The translations under genes and the position numbers were made by a program. Source: Mycetocola lacteus (GTDB taxonomy: Bacteria > Actinomycetota > Actinomycetes > Actinomycetales > Microbacteriaceae). Taken from it: a DNA stretch of 64,000 nucleotides. The stretch spans positions 248,001 through 312,000 of the forward strand of contig NZ_RCUY01000002.1 in assembly GCF_003667575.1 (NCBI RefSeq), in the 5' to 3' direction. The notes beneath the pieces are model-generated. The model was not told where the DNA came from, did not search any database, and saw only the letters and a program-made list of their open reading frames with translations. This document shows, piece after piece, positions 43,471-53,915 of this stretch (positions within the stretch are counted from its first letter, which is position 1; every line of letters starts with the position of its first letter).

Positions 43471-45585
43471 CTATTCGCCCTGGTTCTTCTGAATGATCTC
43501 CTCGGCAACAGCCTTGGGGACCTCAGCATAGCTTTCGAAAGTCATCGAGTAGACGGCGCGACCCGAGGTCTTCGAGCGCAGGTCACCGACGTATCCGAAC
43601 ATCTCCGAAAGCGGAACAGCGGCGCGAATAACCTTCACACCGGAGGCGTCCTCCATCGAAGAAATCTGTCCACGACGAGAGTTCAGGTCACCAATAACGT
43701 CACCCATGTACTCTTCGGGGGTACGGACCTCAACGGCCATGAGCGGCTCGAGCAGGACGGGGTTCGCCTTGCGCAGAGCCTCCTTCATACCCATCGAGCC
43801 CGCAATCTTGAACGCCATCTCCGAGGAGTCGACGTCGTGCGCGGCACCGTCAAGCAGGTTCGCCTTGACACCCACGACGGGGTAGCCGGCGAGCACACCA
43901 ACCTGAAGCGCATCCTTGAATCCGGCGTCAACCGAGGGGATGTACTCGCGAGGAATACGGCCACCGGTGACCTTGTTGTCGAACTCGTAGATGGTGTCCT
44001 CGGTGACCTCGATCGGCTCGATGCCGAACTGGATCTTCGCGAACTGACCGGATCCACCGGTCTGCTTCTTGTGGGTGTAGTCGTGCTTGTCAACCGTGCG
44101 ACGGATGGTCTCACGGAAGGCAACCTGGGGCTTACCCACGTTGGCCTCAACCTTGAACTCGCGCTTCATACGGTCAACGAGGATGTCCAGGTGAAGCTCA
44201 CCCATACCCTTGATGACGGTCTGACCGGTCTCCTGGTTGAGCTCAACCCGGAAGGTCGGGTCCTCTTCAGCCAGCTTCTGGATAGCGGTACCGAGCTTCT
44301 CCTGGTCGGCCTTGGTCTTGGGCTCAATAGCAACCTCAATGACGGGCTCGGGGAAGGTCATCGACTCCAGAACAACCTGGTTGTTCGGGTCGGTCAGGGT
44401 GTCACCGGTGGTGGTGTCCTTCAGACCGATCACGGCGTAGATGTGACCGGCGGTAACGCGGTCAACGGGGAGCTCCTTGTTGGCCTGCATCTGGAAGATC
44501 TTTCCGATGCGCTCCTTCTTGCCCTTGGTGGCGTTGTAGATGCCCTCACCGGATTCAGCCGAACCCGAGTAGACACGTACGTAGGTCAGACGACCGAAGA
44601 AGGGGTGCACGGCAACCTTGAAGGCCAGAGCCGCGAAGGGCTCCGAGGCGTCGGGCTTGCGCTCGATGATGACCTCTTCGTCGCGCACGTCGCGAGCCTC
44701 GATGGCTCCAACGTCCAGCGGCGAGGGGAGGTAGTCAACAACGGCGTCCAGCATCGGCTGCACACCACGGTTCTTGAAGGCCGAGCCACACAGAACCGGG
44801 TAGATCTCCGAGTTAACGGTGAGCTTACGGATCGCGCCCTTGATCTCGGCGATGGTCAGCTCTTCGCCGCCGAAGTACTTCTCCATGAGGGCGTCGTCGG
44901 TCTCGGCGACGGTCTCCAGCAGAGCGGTGCGGTATTCCGCAGCCTTCTCCTTGAGGTCCTCGGGGATCTCCTCAGTGGCGTACTTGGCGCCCATCTGAAC
45001 GTCACCCTTTGCGTCTCCGCGCCAGGTCTTAGCGTTCATCTCGACGAGGTCAACAACACCCTCGAACTCGCTCTCGGAGCCGATGGGCAGCTGGATAACC
45101 AGCGGCTTGGCACCCAGGCGGTTGACGATGGTGTCTACGGTGAAGTAGAAGTCAGCACCCAGCTTGTCCATCTTGTTGACGAAGCAGATACGCGGAACGT
45201 TGTACTTGTCAGCCTGACGCCACACGGTCTCGGACTGGGGCTCAACGCCCTCCTTGCCGTCGAACACGGCGACGGCGCCGTCGAGGACGCGGAGCGAACG
45301 CTCTACCTCAACGGTGAAGTCAACGTGACCGGGGGTGTCGATGATGTTGATCTGGTTCTTGTTCCAGAAACAGGTCACGGCGGCAGACGTGATCGTGATG
45401 CCGCGCTCCTGCTCCTGCTCCATCCAGTCGGTGGTGGCACCGCCGTCGTGGGTCTCACCGATCTTGTGGTTCACACCGGTGTAGAAAAGGATGCGCTCGG
45501 TCGTAGTGGTCTTACCGGCATCGATGTGCGCCATGATGCCAATGTTGCGGACCTTGTTCAGGTCGGTGAGCACGTCAAGTGCCAC
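43471..45585 (-). CDS. fusA: Elongation factor G
   Basis: EF-G (704 aa) drives translocation. Motifs: [19 protein letters not shown] (P-loop), [18 protein letters not shown] and the domain [19 protein letters not shown]. Full length, starting at the ATG 45585. It lies 96 bp after rpsG, the usual str operon order. Confidence 0.99.
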   Translation of the reverse strand: MALDVLTDLNKVRNIGIMAHIDAGKTTTTERILFYTGVNHKIGETHDGGATTDWMEQEQERGITITSAAVTCFWNKNQINIIDTPGHVDFTVEVERSLRVLDGAVAVFDGKEGVEPQSETVWRQADKYNVPRICFVNKMDKLGADFYFTVDTIVNRLGAKPLVIQLPIGSESEFEGVVDLVEMNAKTWRGDAKGDVQMGAKYATEEIPEDLKEKAAEYRTALLETVAETDDALMEKYFGGEELTIAEIKGAIRKLTVNSEIYPVLCGSAFKNRGVQPMLDAVVDYLPSPLDVGAIEARDVRDEEVIIERKPDASEPFAALAFKVAVHPFFGRLTYVRVYSGSAESGEGIYNATKGKKERIGKIFQMQANKELPVDRVTAGHIYAVIGLKDTTTGDTLTDPNNQVVLESMTFPEPVIEVAIEPKTKADQEKLGTAIQKLAEEDPTFRVELNQETGQTVIKGMGELHLDILVDRMKREFKVEANVGKPQVAFRETIRRTVDKHDYTHKKQTGGSGQFAKIQFGIEPIEVTEDTIYEFDNKVTGGRIPREYIPSVDAGFKDALQVGVLAGYPVVGVKANLLDGAAHDVDSSEMAFKIAGSMGMKEALRKANPVLLEPLMAVEVRTPEEYMGDVIGDLNSRRGQISSMEDASGVKVIRAAVPLSEMFGYVGDLRSKTSGRAVYSMTFESYAEVPKAVAEEIIQKNQGE

Positions 45586-45681
45586 GGGTTCCTCCGATAT
45601 TTAGTAGGTCGGGAAGCCGAACTCGGGCCCATCCACGGGCGGACAGGAAAAAATCCTGCCCGCCCGCGAATGGAACTCTCG

Positions 45682-46152
45682 CTACCAGCGGTAGTGAGCG
45701 AATGCCCGGTTCGACTCGGCCATCTTGTGGGTGTCTTCACGACGCTTCACAGCGGCGCCCAGACCATTCGATGCATCCAGAATCTCGTTGGTGAGACGCT
45801 CGATGATCGTCTTCTCGCGGCGGCCCTTGGCGTAGGACACGAGCCAGCGCAGTGCGAGAGTGTTGGCACGGTGAGGCTTAACCTCAACCGGCACCTGGTA
45901 GGTCGAACCACCAACACGACGGCTGCGAACCTCAAGGGTCGGGCGCACGTTGTCGAGCGCCTTCTTCAGGGTCACAACGGCGTCCTGGCCGTTCTTGGCG
46001 GAAACGGCAGCCAGTGCGTCGTACACGATGCGCTCGGCGAGGGACTTCTTACCATCGACGAGGATCTTGTTTACGAGCTGGCTGACGATCGGAGCGCCGT
46101 ATACCGGATCGGCAACGACGGGGCGCTTCGGAGCGGGTCCCTTACGAGGCAT
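45682..46152 (-). CDS. rpsG: 30S ribosomal protein S7
   Basis: S7 (156 aa) organises the 30S head and contacts E-site tRNA. Start [22 protein letters not shown]-terminus [26 protein letters not shown]. Its ATG shares a base with the rpsL stop (TAATG). Confidence 0.99.
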   Translation of the reverse strand: MPRKGPAPKRPVVADPVYGAPIVSQLVNKILVDGKKSLAERIVYDALAAVSAKNGQDAVVTLKKALDNVRPTLEVRSRRVGGSTYQVPVEVKPHRANTLALRWLVSYAKGRREKTIIERLTNEILDASNGLGAAVKRREDTHKMAESNRAFAHYRW

Positions 46153-46526
46153 TACTTCTTCTCCTTCTTGGCGCCGTAGCGGCTACGAGCCTGCTTGCGG
46201 TTCTTCACTGCCTGAGTGTCGAGAGCGCCGCGAACGATCTTGTAACGCACACCGGGGAGGTCCTTAACACGACCGCCGCGCACGAGCACCATCGAGTGCT
46301 CCTGCAGGTTGTGGCCCTCGCCGGGAATGTAGGCGGTGACCTCGGTGCCGTTGGAGAGCTTCACACGAGCGACCTTACGCATCGCCGAGTTCGGCTTCTT
46401 CGGGGTGGTGGTGTACACACGGGTGCAAACACCACGCTGCTGGGGATTGGCCTTCAGAGCGGGAGCCTTGGTCTTAGTGACCTTCGGCGTACGCCCCTTC
46501 CGGACCAACTGCTGAATAGTTGGCAC
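46152..46526 (-). CDS. rpsL: 30S ribosomal protein S12
   Basis: S12 (124 aa) monitors decoding and is the streptomycin-resistance target. [11 protein letters not shown] follows a GTG start at 46526 with AAGGAG upstream. [12 protein letters not shown] and [16 protein letters not shown] keep the drug-sensitive lysines (KKPNS, and VKDLPG). It leads the str operon behind a leader of about 280 nt. Confidence 0.99.
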   Translation of the reverse strand: MPTIQQLVRKGRTPKVTKTKAPALKANPQQRGVCTRVYTTTPKKPNSAMRKVARVKLSNGTEVTAYIPGEGHNLQEHSMVLVRGGRVKDLPGVRYKIVRGALDTQAVKNRKQARSRYGAKKEKK

Positions 46527-46806
46527 TACTTCTCCTTGTTTGTGCTGCACGGTGACAGCAATGACATGTTTTTAGCATTGACCACTCCGAGACGAGTCCC
46601 GAGGCGGTATCTACATGTTCGTCCGTTCCGATTGCTCGGCTCGGTCTCATATGACCCACCAGTCCGCCAAAGTGGCCGGACCATAAACCGTGGGTATGCC
46701 GTGGGGGTCATCTATCGAAACAGATGCACCCGAGTGTGTGACATAACGACGTAAATTCCCTCAAAATCCGGGGATTTTTTCGAGCAGGCACGCCAAAACG
46801 CACACC
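46527..46806 (-). other. Long 5' leader of rpsL
   Basis: About 280 nt lie between the predicted transcription start and the rpsL GTG. No convincing short ORF was identified. The first 19 nt are the motif shared with infA and rpmJ. The rest (46807-46930) holds the promoter and the end of the next gene. Confidence 0.55.
46787..46805 (-). promoter_or_regulatory. GTGTGCGTTTTGGCGTGCC motif at the rpsL transcript start
   Basis: Minus-strand 19-mer that starts 7 nt after the rpsL -10, so it would be nucleotides +1 to +19 of the mRNA. It differs by one base from the rpmJ copy and by a few from the infA copy. Confidence 0.65.
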
Positions 46807-46811
46807 CACCA

Positions 46812-46840
46812 ATCTTATGCCCTCCGAAGGCTGCGGTCAA
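46812..46840 (-). promoter_or_regulatory. Promoter of the str operon
   Basis: TTGACC (46835-46840), 17-nt spacer and TAAGAT (46812-46817) on the minus strand. It matches the rplM promoter in hexamers and spacing, giving mutual support. Confidence 0.75.
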
Positions 46841-46930
46841 ACGGGGTTTCGCGCGTGATTCCGCCGGAACACCCCTCGCGCCGCGGTGAGGGACACGCCC
46901 GAGTTGCCGGGACCGCCCTCGAGCGCACGG

Positions 46931-47569
46931 TCAGCCCGAGAGCGGCGGGAAGTCAAGCTCGCGCTGAAGGTCCGCTAGGAGTGCCTGCACCTGTGGTTCC
47001 ACATAGCGGGCGAGCACCCCACGAATCTCCTGCTGATGTCCATCGAGGGCGCGAGAAATCAGCGTGGTCGCGTGCTGCCCGCACTCATCGGCCAGTCGAA
47101 TCTCGGTACGCAGGGCAGCCTTGGCCTCCTCGCTCAGCGGCGGGGGCGCGGGCACATCACGGGCGCTCTGGCGCGCGAGCCCCTCGATGGTAAAGAGAAA
47201 GGGTGCACCCGGTTCCGGCTCGGGATCCAGCGGCAGACCTTCAAACTCGGGGTCCAAACCCTCCTGCGGCCGATAGGCAACCCGGGCACGATCCTCGGCG
47301 TGGCTCAACTCGGCGGAGAGGGTGGGGAGGTTGCGATCCGTATAGGAGGCAACCTCGGCATCGGTGATGCGCTTTAGCCGCGTGGCGAGCGCATGCCCCA
47401 CCGCGTGGGGCACATCGGCGTCGAGCCCGGCATGCCGCAGCAGCGGCGAACCGAGACACAGCCGACACGGCCGGGTGCGCGCACGCGAATCCCCGGGCTG
47501 CCAGCGCGGAACCCAGCGACCCCAGGAGCGCACGGCGGCGGCCACCCGGTCCTCCAGCGTCCGATCCAT
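46931..47569 (-). CDS. Conserved-looking hypothetical protein
   Basis: A 212-aa soluble protein that I cannot assign. It has a CRLCLGSP segment near residue 35 (a single CxxC-like pair), an Arg-rich start, a middle rich in Pro/Glu (PLDPEPEPGAPF) and a helical Ala/Glu-rich C-terminal half. No signal peptide or membrane helix. GC and codon use match the neighbours. It lies upstream of rpsL on the same strand and is divergent from the surface-protein gene; the 284 bp between them carry that gene's promoter and nothing else I can name. Confidence 0.65.
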   Translation of the reverse strand: MDRTLEDRVAAAVRSWGRWVPRWQPGDSRARTRPCRLCLGSPLLRHAGLDADVPHAVGHALATRLKRITDAEVASYTDRNLPTLSAELSHAEDRARVAYRPQEGLDPEFEGLPLDPEPEPGAPFLFTIEGLARQSARDVPAPPPLSEEAKAALRTEIRLADECGQHATTLISRALDGHQQEIRGVLARYVEPQVQALLADLQRELDFPPLSG

Positions 47570-47775
47570 ACGGCGAGCGTAACCCGCGTTCGCTCGCGAT
47601 ACCAGGGGGACCGGAAATTCAATGCGAATCCCCTACACCACGCGGCCTGATTATTGTCCGGAAAATCCACCACCGTTCTCCCGTTGCGCCATTCCACCAC
47701 CACTTGAGCGACAGCATCGGCTGGTCCGACGCACGGTCAAAGCGGACTTCGGAAAAACCCTGATCATTTGCACAT

Positions 47776-47804
47776 TTGTTATCCGCGAACGGGTGCCATA
47801 CAAT
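47776..47804 (+). promoter_or_regulatory. Promoter of the large surface protein
   Basis: TTGTTA (47776-47781), 17-nt spacer, TACAAT (47799-47804), about 50 bp before the ATG. A second AT-rich stretch, TATTTT (47841-47846), lies 7 bp before the ATG and could give a leaderless transcript. Confidence 0.6.
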
Positions 47805-47853
47805 CCGCGCCAACTCCCTGTTCGCGAGTCGAAAACTTGTTATTTTTTCCCGC

Positions 47854-50800
47854 ATGACCAACCCCATAAATCTCCACACTGACGACCCCTCGCCGGGTTT
47901 GCGTAAACGCACACCCCGCCTCCTCGCCGCAACACTCTCGACCCTCCTCGTGGTCGGCAGCATTATCGCCCTCGACGCCGGGGCCGCCCAGGCCGCAGGC
48001 ACGCCGGCCGGCACCTTTACCGATGCCGCGCTCACGATCGATGACGATGGCACCTCCCCCGTCCCCGGGGACGACGCGATCGACGATGGCAAGGTCGCAC
48101 TGCGCAATGGCGTCTCGCTGACGTGGCGGGTAAACCTGCACGAGCTTGAGAACGGCACCATGACGCAGACCCTCCCGCCGAACTGGAGCTGGGACCCCAC
48201 GTCATTCAAATCCGCCGGGCTGGACAACCCCACCGGCGTCGGAGGATACACCTCCACCTACGAACTTTCCGACGCCAACCGCACGCTGACCCTGAACCTC
48301 AGCGGCGGCAACGGGGCCAACGGTGCACTGAACGTGGTGTTCCCGCGACTGCGTGCGATCGTGACCGATCGCGCCGAGCAGCCCGAGAGCAAGCGCTATA
48401 CCCCGGAGCTGAGCATTACCGATGCCACCGGCACCCGGGTTGCCCCCACCACCAGCAAGGTCAAGACCCTCGACGTGGTCGCCCAGTCCCGCGCCTACAT
48501 CGTGATGGACTACAACGGTGCCACGAGCGCAGCCGGTGGCGTGGATGCCGAGTTCGACTTCGGCAACGGACCCGAAAAGGCACTGCGTAACCACCTGGCA
48601 TTCCGCATCATCAGCGCGGTCGGGCTGGGCGATCGCCCGCTCCAGATGGGCGACAACATCAACCTCACGACCCCGCTGACCCTCACGATTGACGGTCAGC
48701 CGTGGAGCGGGCCGTTTGGATTCGATAAGTACGTGGATGAGAACGGCACCGCAACCAGCACGGTCTCCGGCACCGACCCGCGCACCATGAATATCCGGTT
48801 CGATACCGCCGGAAAAACCACCAACCGGTTCGATACCAACACCTACGTGTATATCCCGCGACGCCTGGCCCCAAACCTGAACGACAAGGATCAGAAGCCG
48901 CTGCTGCTCACCGTCGCCCCCACCGCTACGGGCACCTGGAAAGATGCGGCCGGCAACACCATCACCGACATCACCGGCCCCGGAGCCACCAAGCGTTCGG
49001 TGCAGTTCTATCACACCGATGGGCGACCCGGCGGAGACGAGAGCGTAGCCCAGGACTGGGCTCACGATCTGTACAGCCCCGATGGCAGCAAGGTCTTGGA
49101 CGACGTACGGACGCTGCCGGGTCTGGAGTATAAGACCCGGACCGCCTACCGCCCGCGTGCATCGCGTGCCGCGGGGACCACCGACCAGTGGCAGGCGCAG
49201 GCTGATAGCGCTATCAATCTCTTCACACTGTGGAATCCCAAGGACACCGAGTTCCGCGATCCCTCAAAAATCCAGGTGAATACCCCCCTCGGAGACCTGG
49301 TGGAGGGCACCGATTACCGGCTGTCGTACACCACCGACGTTGTGCCCGATCCCAGCCGTCCGGGGAACCCGGCGGGGCTGAGCTGGACCGAGCGTTCGGC
49401 CTATCAGGGCAAGCTCAGTGACGTGGCCGGTGTCCGGTTCGAATGGATCGGAAACAACGGCATCTATGCCCCCGCACCGACGGAAAACTACAGGAACTTC
49501 ACGATTCAGGTATTTGTGCCGTTGAACCTCACCCGCGCGCTGGCCGAGCTGGGCAGCACCCTGGATGACGCCACCGTGCGTCACGTGGGTGCCGTGAACA
49601 TCTCGACCCGCAACGCCGACGGAAGCGATTCCCTCTACTACTCTCGCAACGTCAGCCGTCAGCTCTACGTGCGCCTGGCCGATGCCTACATCAACCTGGG
49701 TGCCACCGGGTTCAACCTCGATGGGAAGCCCGCGACCCCCGAGCGTCGCAACATCGTCGCCGGCGAAACCGTGCGCTACACCGTCGCTCCGGGTAACCGC
49801 TACCTGGCACAGGGACTGAACGACACCAACGCGATCATTAAGAACGCCAAGATTGAGGTCTGCTTCCCCGAGAACACCGTGGGCTACTCGGCCAAGGATA
49901 TCGATACCAAGCTCTGGAACGTCACCTACTTCCCCGAGAATAAGTGCCAGACCGTGCCCGGGATGTCATCCAATAAGGGTGGCCTGGTTGTCACCCCGAA
50001 GTTTGACATGCGTGCCGATCAGCCCATCCCCGCCTTCACGGTAGATATTGAAACCTCGATCGTTCCCACCAAGAACGGCGGCGGCGCGTTCCGTCTGCAC
50101 GCCGGTTTCTGGGGTGACGGCCTAGGCCAGGATGCCAACTATGGCAATACCGCGGCCCTCGCCTACGTGGACATGTGGGGCAACGCTCCGGCGATCGCCC
50201 AGTATGAGGTGAGCAACAGCGCCCCGGTCATCGCGCCCGGGGATGATGCGGAGTTCCGTCTCTCGTGGCTCAACTATCAGCCCGGCCCCTCGGGGGCCGC
50301 GAGCTTCGTCGCTGTCCTCCCCACCAACGGCGATCAGAGCGGAACCCGGGTCAACGGCCCGCTCTCACTGTCCACTGCGACCCTCAACGCGAACGCGGGA
50401 ACCGGATCGGTCCTGGAACTCACCACCGATGCGAGCATCCGTGAGACCACTCAGTCCACCGCCCCCGCCGAGAAAATCGACTGGACGCCCTATGACCAGG
50501 CAACCGCGGATCAGGTCACCCAGGCAACCGCGCTGCGCGTATCGGTAGGCACCCTGACCGTGGGCACCGACGGCATCGGAAGCCTCGATGTACGCCTCGA
50601 TGCGCCGCAGTCTCGTGCCGGTGACAGTATTCGCCTCGGCGCAAACGGGGTCACCAACCTCGGCAATGCGGCGTTTGAGACCAAACTCGCCGGGGGAACC
50701 CCGAGCGAGGTGAAGGTCGCCGACACCGGCATCACCGGAAGCGTCTGGAACGACCAGAACGGCGACGGAACGCGCACCGCCGGAGAGCCCGGCCTCGCCG

Positions 50801-52950
50801 ATGTCCGGGTGAACCTGCTGGATACCACCGGTGCTCCGATCCTCGGTGCCGACGGAACCCCGCGCTCGGTGCAGACCGATGCCAACGGTTCCTACCGGGT
50901 CACCGGCCTAGCAACCGCCAGCTATCGGCTGGGCGTAGACACCTCGACGCTTCCCGCGGGCGAGGACTGGGCCTTTACCAGCGGCGTCGGTGAACCCATC
51001 TCCGACCCGATCCCGGTGATCATCGGAAACACCGTGGCGGATGCCGATTTCGGCTTCCAGTCGCAGACCCCGACGCTCTCCTTCACCAAGTCAGGCGCGG
51101 CTCCGGCCACCGTCGCCGCGGGGAACCCGATCGAGTACACCTTCACCCTGACCAACACCGGCTCGGTCGATGTTTCTCAGGTGACCATCGATGATGCGCT
51201 CCCGGGTGTCAGCGCCCCGCGCGTCGATGCCTGGCCGGATCCGGCCCGGCCGGGAACCCTCCCGGTGGGAGCCTCGCTCTCGGCGAGTGCCACTTACCCG
51301 ATCACCCAGGCCGATATCGATGCCGGATCGGTGCTCAACACCGCCGTCGCCTCGGGCACCAGCCCCGGGGGAAAGAACGTCACCGAAAAGGCCTCGGCCA
51401 CGGTTCTGCTCTCGGGTACCTCGGCGCTGGGGATGACCCTGCGCGGTTCGGTTGCCGCGGGCGATCAGAAGCCCGGTGACACGGTCTCATATGACTACGC
51501 GATCACCAACAACGGCAATCAGACGCTGACGGATCTCGACATCGCCTCGGAGCTGCCCGGAATCTCGGCCATCACGCCGGGAACCTGGCCCGGTAAGACC
51601 GGCGTACTGGCCCCGGGCGAAACGGTCACCGCGACCGCGACCCTGGCGCTGACTCAGCAGCAGATCGATGCGGGTATCGTGACCAACGCTAGCTCGGCAA
51701 CGGCCAAGAACCCGGCCGGAACCACGGTTCGGGCCGCCGCCTCGGTAGATGTTGCCCTGTCCTCAACCGGTGCCCTCGACATCACCGCCGCCGGTAGCGT
51801 TCCCTCGGGAGTCGCCGCCGCCGGTGAGGACGTGGAGTACAAGGTTGCGTTCACCAACACCGGTGGAAACACGCTGACCGGCGTGGTTCTGGACCCGGCA
51901 TCGTCCTGGGCTTCGGTCCCGCACATCATCACCTGGCCCACCCCGGCCAATCCCGGTGTGCTGAAGCCCGGCGAGCAGGCCACGGTCACCTTCGTCACCC
52001 AGCTGACGCAGAAGCAGGTGGATGCGGGCTCGGTGACCTCCGATCCGTTCACCGTGACCGGAACCGACCCGCGCGGCACCGAGCGGACCGCAACCACCAC
52101 GGCCACCATCGTGCTCACTCCGGTGACCACGGTTGATCTGGCCGCAACCGGCACCCTTGAGGGTGACCCGGCGGAGGGCAGCACCGCGGCCTACGACACC
52201 GTCATCACCAACACCGGTGCCACCACGCTCACCGAAACCGAGCTGACCTCGGATCTCACCGGTCTCGGTGACTTCGAGTTCGACAACGCGGCGGACCCGG
52301 CCTCGGCCGGAGTTCTGGCCCCGGGGGCCTCGGTGAATGCGCGGGCAAAAATCGCGCTGACCCAGGATCACGTGGATGCGGGCAAGATCGTCAACACCAT
52401 GACGGCTCGTTCGAAAACCGCAGGCAAGGCCACGGCGGAGTCCTCCGCCAGCGTGACCCTGCTGCTCCCGGTGCAGCGGACCGTGGTCTTTGCCAAGACC
52501 GCGACGCTCTCGTCCGATGGGTCGAAGATCAACTACGCGTTCACGCTGAAGAACACCGGAAACGTGACGCTGAAGAAGGTCACCGTGAGTGACCCGATGA
52601 CCGCGCTGGGTACGCTCAGCTACGTCTGGCCGGGAACCGCGGGCACGCTGCTGCCGGGTCAGACCGTGACCGCCACCGCCGCCTATTCGATCACCGATGC
52701 CAACCGTGGCACCACCGTGGTCAATGTGGCGACGGCAACGGGGACCGATCCGACCGGAACCGCGCTCTCGGCCAAGGCCACGGCCACGCTCGCGATCGCG
52801 AAGCTCCCCAAGGACCCGGGCGACATCCTGTCGCTCACCGGTGCCGGCGGAGTGCCGCTGTTCTCGGCGGTGCTGAGTGTGTTCCTGTTGGCGGGTGCCG
52901 GACTCCTGTTCTGGAATCGGCGTCGTCGCACCGGAACCGACCTCGGCTAG
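47854..52950 (+). CDS. Large cell-wall-anchored repeat surface protein (LSLTGA type)
   Basis: A 1698-aa secreted protein. The ATG at 47854 begins a signal peptide (RKRTPRLLAATLSTLLVV...GAAQAA); no good ribosome binding site precedes it. Residues about 50-960 are a large beta-rich region of unknown fold. About 960-1065 is an SdrD B-like domain (GSVWNDQNGDGTRTAGEPGL). Five DUF11/DUF7507-type repeats of about 110 residues follow (VEYKVAFTNTGGNTLTGV and similar), then LSLTGAGG, a hydrophobic helix and NRRRR. The end has the layout of a sortase substrate, with LSLTG as a variant LPXTG motif. Likely role: envelope adhesin or stalk. A paralog lies at the right edge of the window in opposite orientation. 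Confidence 0.85.
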   Translation: MTNPINLHTDDPSPGLRKRTPRLLAATLSTLLVVGSIIALDAGAAQAAGTPAGTFTDAALTIDDDGTSPVPGDDAIDDGKVALRNGVSLTWRVNLHELENGTMTQTLPPNWSWDPTSFKSAGLDNPTGVGGYTSTYELSDANRTLTLNLSGGNGANGALNVVFPRLRAIVTDRAEQPESKRYTPELSITDATGTRVAPTTSKVKTLDVVAQSRAYIVMDYNGATSAAGGVDAEFDFGNGPEKALRNHLAFRIISAVGLGDRPLQMGDNINLTTPLTLTIDGQPWSGPFGFDKYVDENGTATSTVSGTDPRTMNIRFDTAGKTTNRFDTNTYVYIPRRLAPNLNDKDQKPLLLTVAPTATGTWKDAAGNTITDITGPGATKRSVQFYHTDGRPGGDESVAQDWAHDLYSPDGSKVLDDVRTLPGLEYKTRTAYRPRASRAAGTTDQWQAQADSAINLFTLWNPKDTEFRDPSKIQVNTPLGDLVEGTDYRLSYTTDVVPDPSRPGNPAGLSWTERSAYQGKLSDVAGVRFEWIGNNGIYAPAPTENYRNFTIQVFVPLNLTRALAELGSTLDDATVRHVGAVNISTRNADGSDSLYYSRNVSRQLYVRLADAYINLGATGFNLDGKPATPERRNIVAGETVRYTVAPGNRYLAQGLNDTNAIIKNAKIEVCFPENTVGYSAKDIDTKLWNVTYFPENKCQTVPGMSSNKGGLVVTPKFDMRADQPIPAFTVDIETSIVPTKNGGGAFRLHAGFWGDGLGQDANYGNTAALAYVDMWGNAPAIAQYEVSNSAPVIAPGDDAEFRLSWLNYQPGPSGAASFVAVLPTNGDQSGTRVNGPLSLSTATLNANAGTGSVLELTTDASIRETTQSTAPAEKIDWTPYDQATADQVTQATALRVSVGTLTVGTDGIGSLDVRLDAPQSRAGDSIRLGANGVTNLGNAAFETKLAGGTPSEVKVADTGITGSVWNDQNGDGTRTAGEPGLADVRVNLLDTTGAPILGADGTPRSVQTDANGSYRVTGLATASYRLGVDTSTLPAGEDWAFTSGVGEPISDPIPVIIGNTVADADFGFQSQTPTLSFTKSGAAPATVAAGNPIEYTFTLTNTGSVDVSQVTIDDALPGVSAPRVDAWPDPARPGTLPVGASLSASATYPITQADIDAGSVLNTAVASGTSPGGKNVTEKASATVLLSGTSALGMTLRGSVAAGDQKPGDTVSYDYAITNNGNQTLTDLDIASELPGISAITPGTWPGKTGVLAPGETVTATATLALTQQQIDAGIVTNASSATAKNPAGTTVRAAASVDVALSSTGALDITAAGSVPSGVAAAGEDVEYKVAFTNTGGNTLTGVVLDPASSWASVPHIITWPTPANPGVLKPGEQATVTFVTQLTQKQVDAGSVTSDPFTVTGTDPRGTERTATTTATIVLTPVTTVDLAATGTLEGDPAEGSTAAYDTVITNTGATTLTETELTSDLTGLGDFEFDNAADPASAGVLAPGASVNARAKIALTQDHVDAGKIVNTMTARSKTAGKATAESSASVTLLLPVQRTVVFAKTATLSSDGSKINYAFTLKNTGNVTLKKVTVSDPMTALGTLSYVWPGTAGTLLPGQTVTATAAYSITDANRGTTVVNVATATGTDPTGTALSAKATATLAIAKLPKDPGDILSLTGAGGVPLFSAVLSVFLLAGAGLLFWNRRRRTGTDLG

Positions 52951-52973
52951 TCCGAACGGTTCGCGGTAACCAC

Positions 52974-53008
52974 CACGCGGGGTGTGTCCTTGGGACACAC
53001 CCCGCGTG
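52974..53008 (+). terminator. Terminator after the surface protein
   Basis: A perfect 16-bp stem (CACGCGGGGTGTGTCC) with a 3-nt loop, followed by TGTTTTCC, 23 bp past the stop. Confidence 0.88.
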
Positions 53009-53037
53009 TGTTTTCCCGGCCCCTTGGAGTTGGTGCC

Positions 53038-53796
53038 CTAATCGGTTTCGGCCATCTCCTCGGCGCTCCAGCGCACGGCGGTCACCGCGGGGGTGCGGAT
53101 CACCTCGGCGATGGCCTCCTCAATTTCGCGGTCGTTGCGCTCATCCGAGCGAATCATCGCGGTGATGCGCACCCCCGCATCATCGGGCAGGTCCAGCGCG
53201 TCGATCGAGAGCACCGTGAACTCGGGGCGGTGGACCGCGTCAAACACCAGCGAGCGTACGGCCCCCTCGGCATCCACCGGGCAGTACACCTCGAACCGGT
53301 ACTCGGCGGCCGGGTGCTCGCGTCCCTCCTCACCGCGGCGACGATCGAGGGCACGGCCGAGCGGACGCAGCAGGGTGTTGGCCAGCATGATCGCCGCCGC
53401 TCCCCCAAGCGCCACCAGGTAGAGCCCGCCCCCGGCGAGCGCGCCCACCGCCGCCGAAGCCCAGAGAGTCGCGGCGGTGTTGAGCCCGGAGATCGTGGCA
53501 CCCTGCTTCATGATCACCCCGGCACCGAGGAAACCAATGCCCGAGACGATCTGGGCGGCCACCCGGGTGGGATCGGCGTCGGGACCGTTGAAGCTAAACG
53601 CCCCCATCACCACAAACAGGGCGGCACCGAGGCTCACCAGGGCGTTGGTGCGCACCCCGGCGGTGCGCGCACGCCACTGCCGTTCAAATCCGATGGCCGC
53701 CCCGAGGAACGCGCCGATCCCCACGCGCAGGGCCAGATCGACCGGCGAACCGGACACGATGCCGAAGAATTCTGGGGTCAGGGTGGTGATGGTCAT
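53038..53796 (-). CDS. MgtC/SapB-family membrane protein
   Basis: A 252-aa protein. The first half is an MgtC-type membrane domain (ALRVGIGAFLGAAIGFERQWRARTAGVRTNALVSLGAALFV, then QIVSGIGFLGAGVIMKQGATISGLNTAATLW). The second half is a cytosolic ACT-like domain (EYRFEVYCPVD to the end). MgtC proteins support growth in low magnesium and modulate ATP synthase or other transporters in some bacteria; they are not Mg transporters themselves. It is 119 bp downstream of mgtA on the same strand, so both probably answer to the M-box. The ATG at 53796 is chosen by family N-terminus; the frame is open far upstream. Confidence 0.92.
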   Translation of the reverse strand: MTITTLTPEFFGIVSGSPVDLALRVGIGAFLGAAIGFERQWRARTAGVRTNALVSLGAALFVVMGAFSFNGPDADPTRVAAQIVSGIGFLGAGVIMKQGATISGLNTAATLWASAAVGALAGGGLYLVALGGAAAIMLANTLLRPLGRALDRRRGEEGREHPAAEYRFEVYCPVDAEGAVRSLVFDAVHRPEFTVLSIDALDLPDDAGVRITAMIRSDERNDREIEEAIAEVIRTPAVTAVRWSAEEMAETD

Positions 53797-53915
53797 GAGG
53801 GTCTCCGATCGAGGCGGACGCGGGGTGACCGCGCCAGGAAGCATAGGTGCGGCCGGTGTCGCGTGGGTAAACACGCGGCACCGGCCGACAGGGGTTTCAG
53901 GAAGGAATCTGCCGG

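Noticed and set aside
43837-46179. 780-codon plus-strand open frame opposite fusA/rpsG
   Set aside because: Codon-structure shadow of EF-G and S7.
46931-47569. CRLCLGSP as a zinc ribbon in the hypothetical protein
   Set aside because: Only one Cys pair is present and no second pair of Cys or His is spaced to complete a site.
47854-52950. Internal repeats as a CRISPR-like or satellite array
   Set aside because: The repeats are about 110-codon protein domains with diverged DNA, not short identical repeats with spacers.
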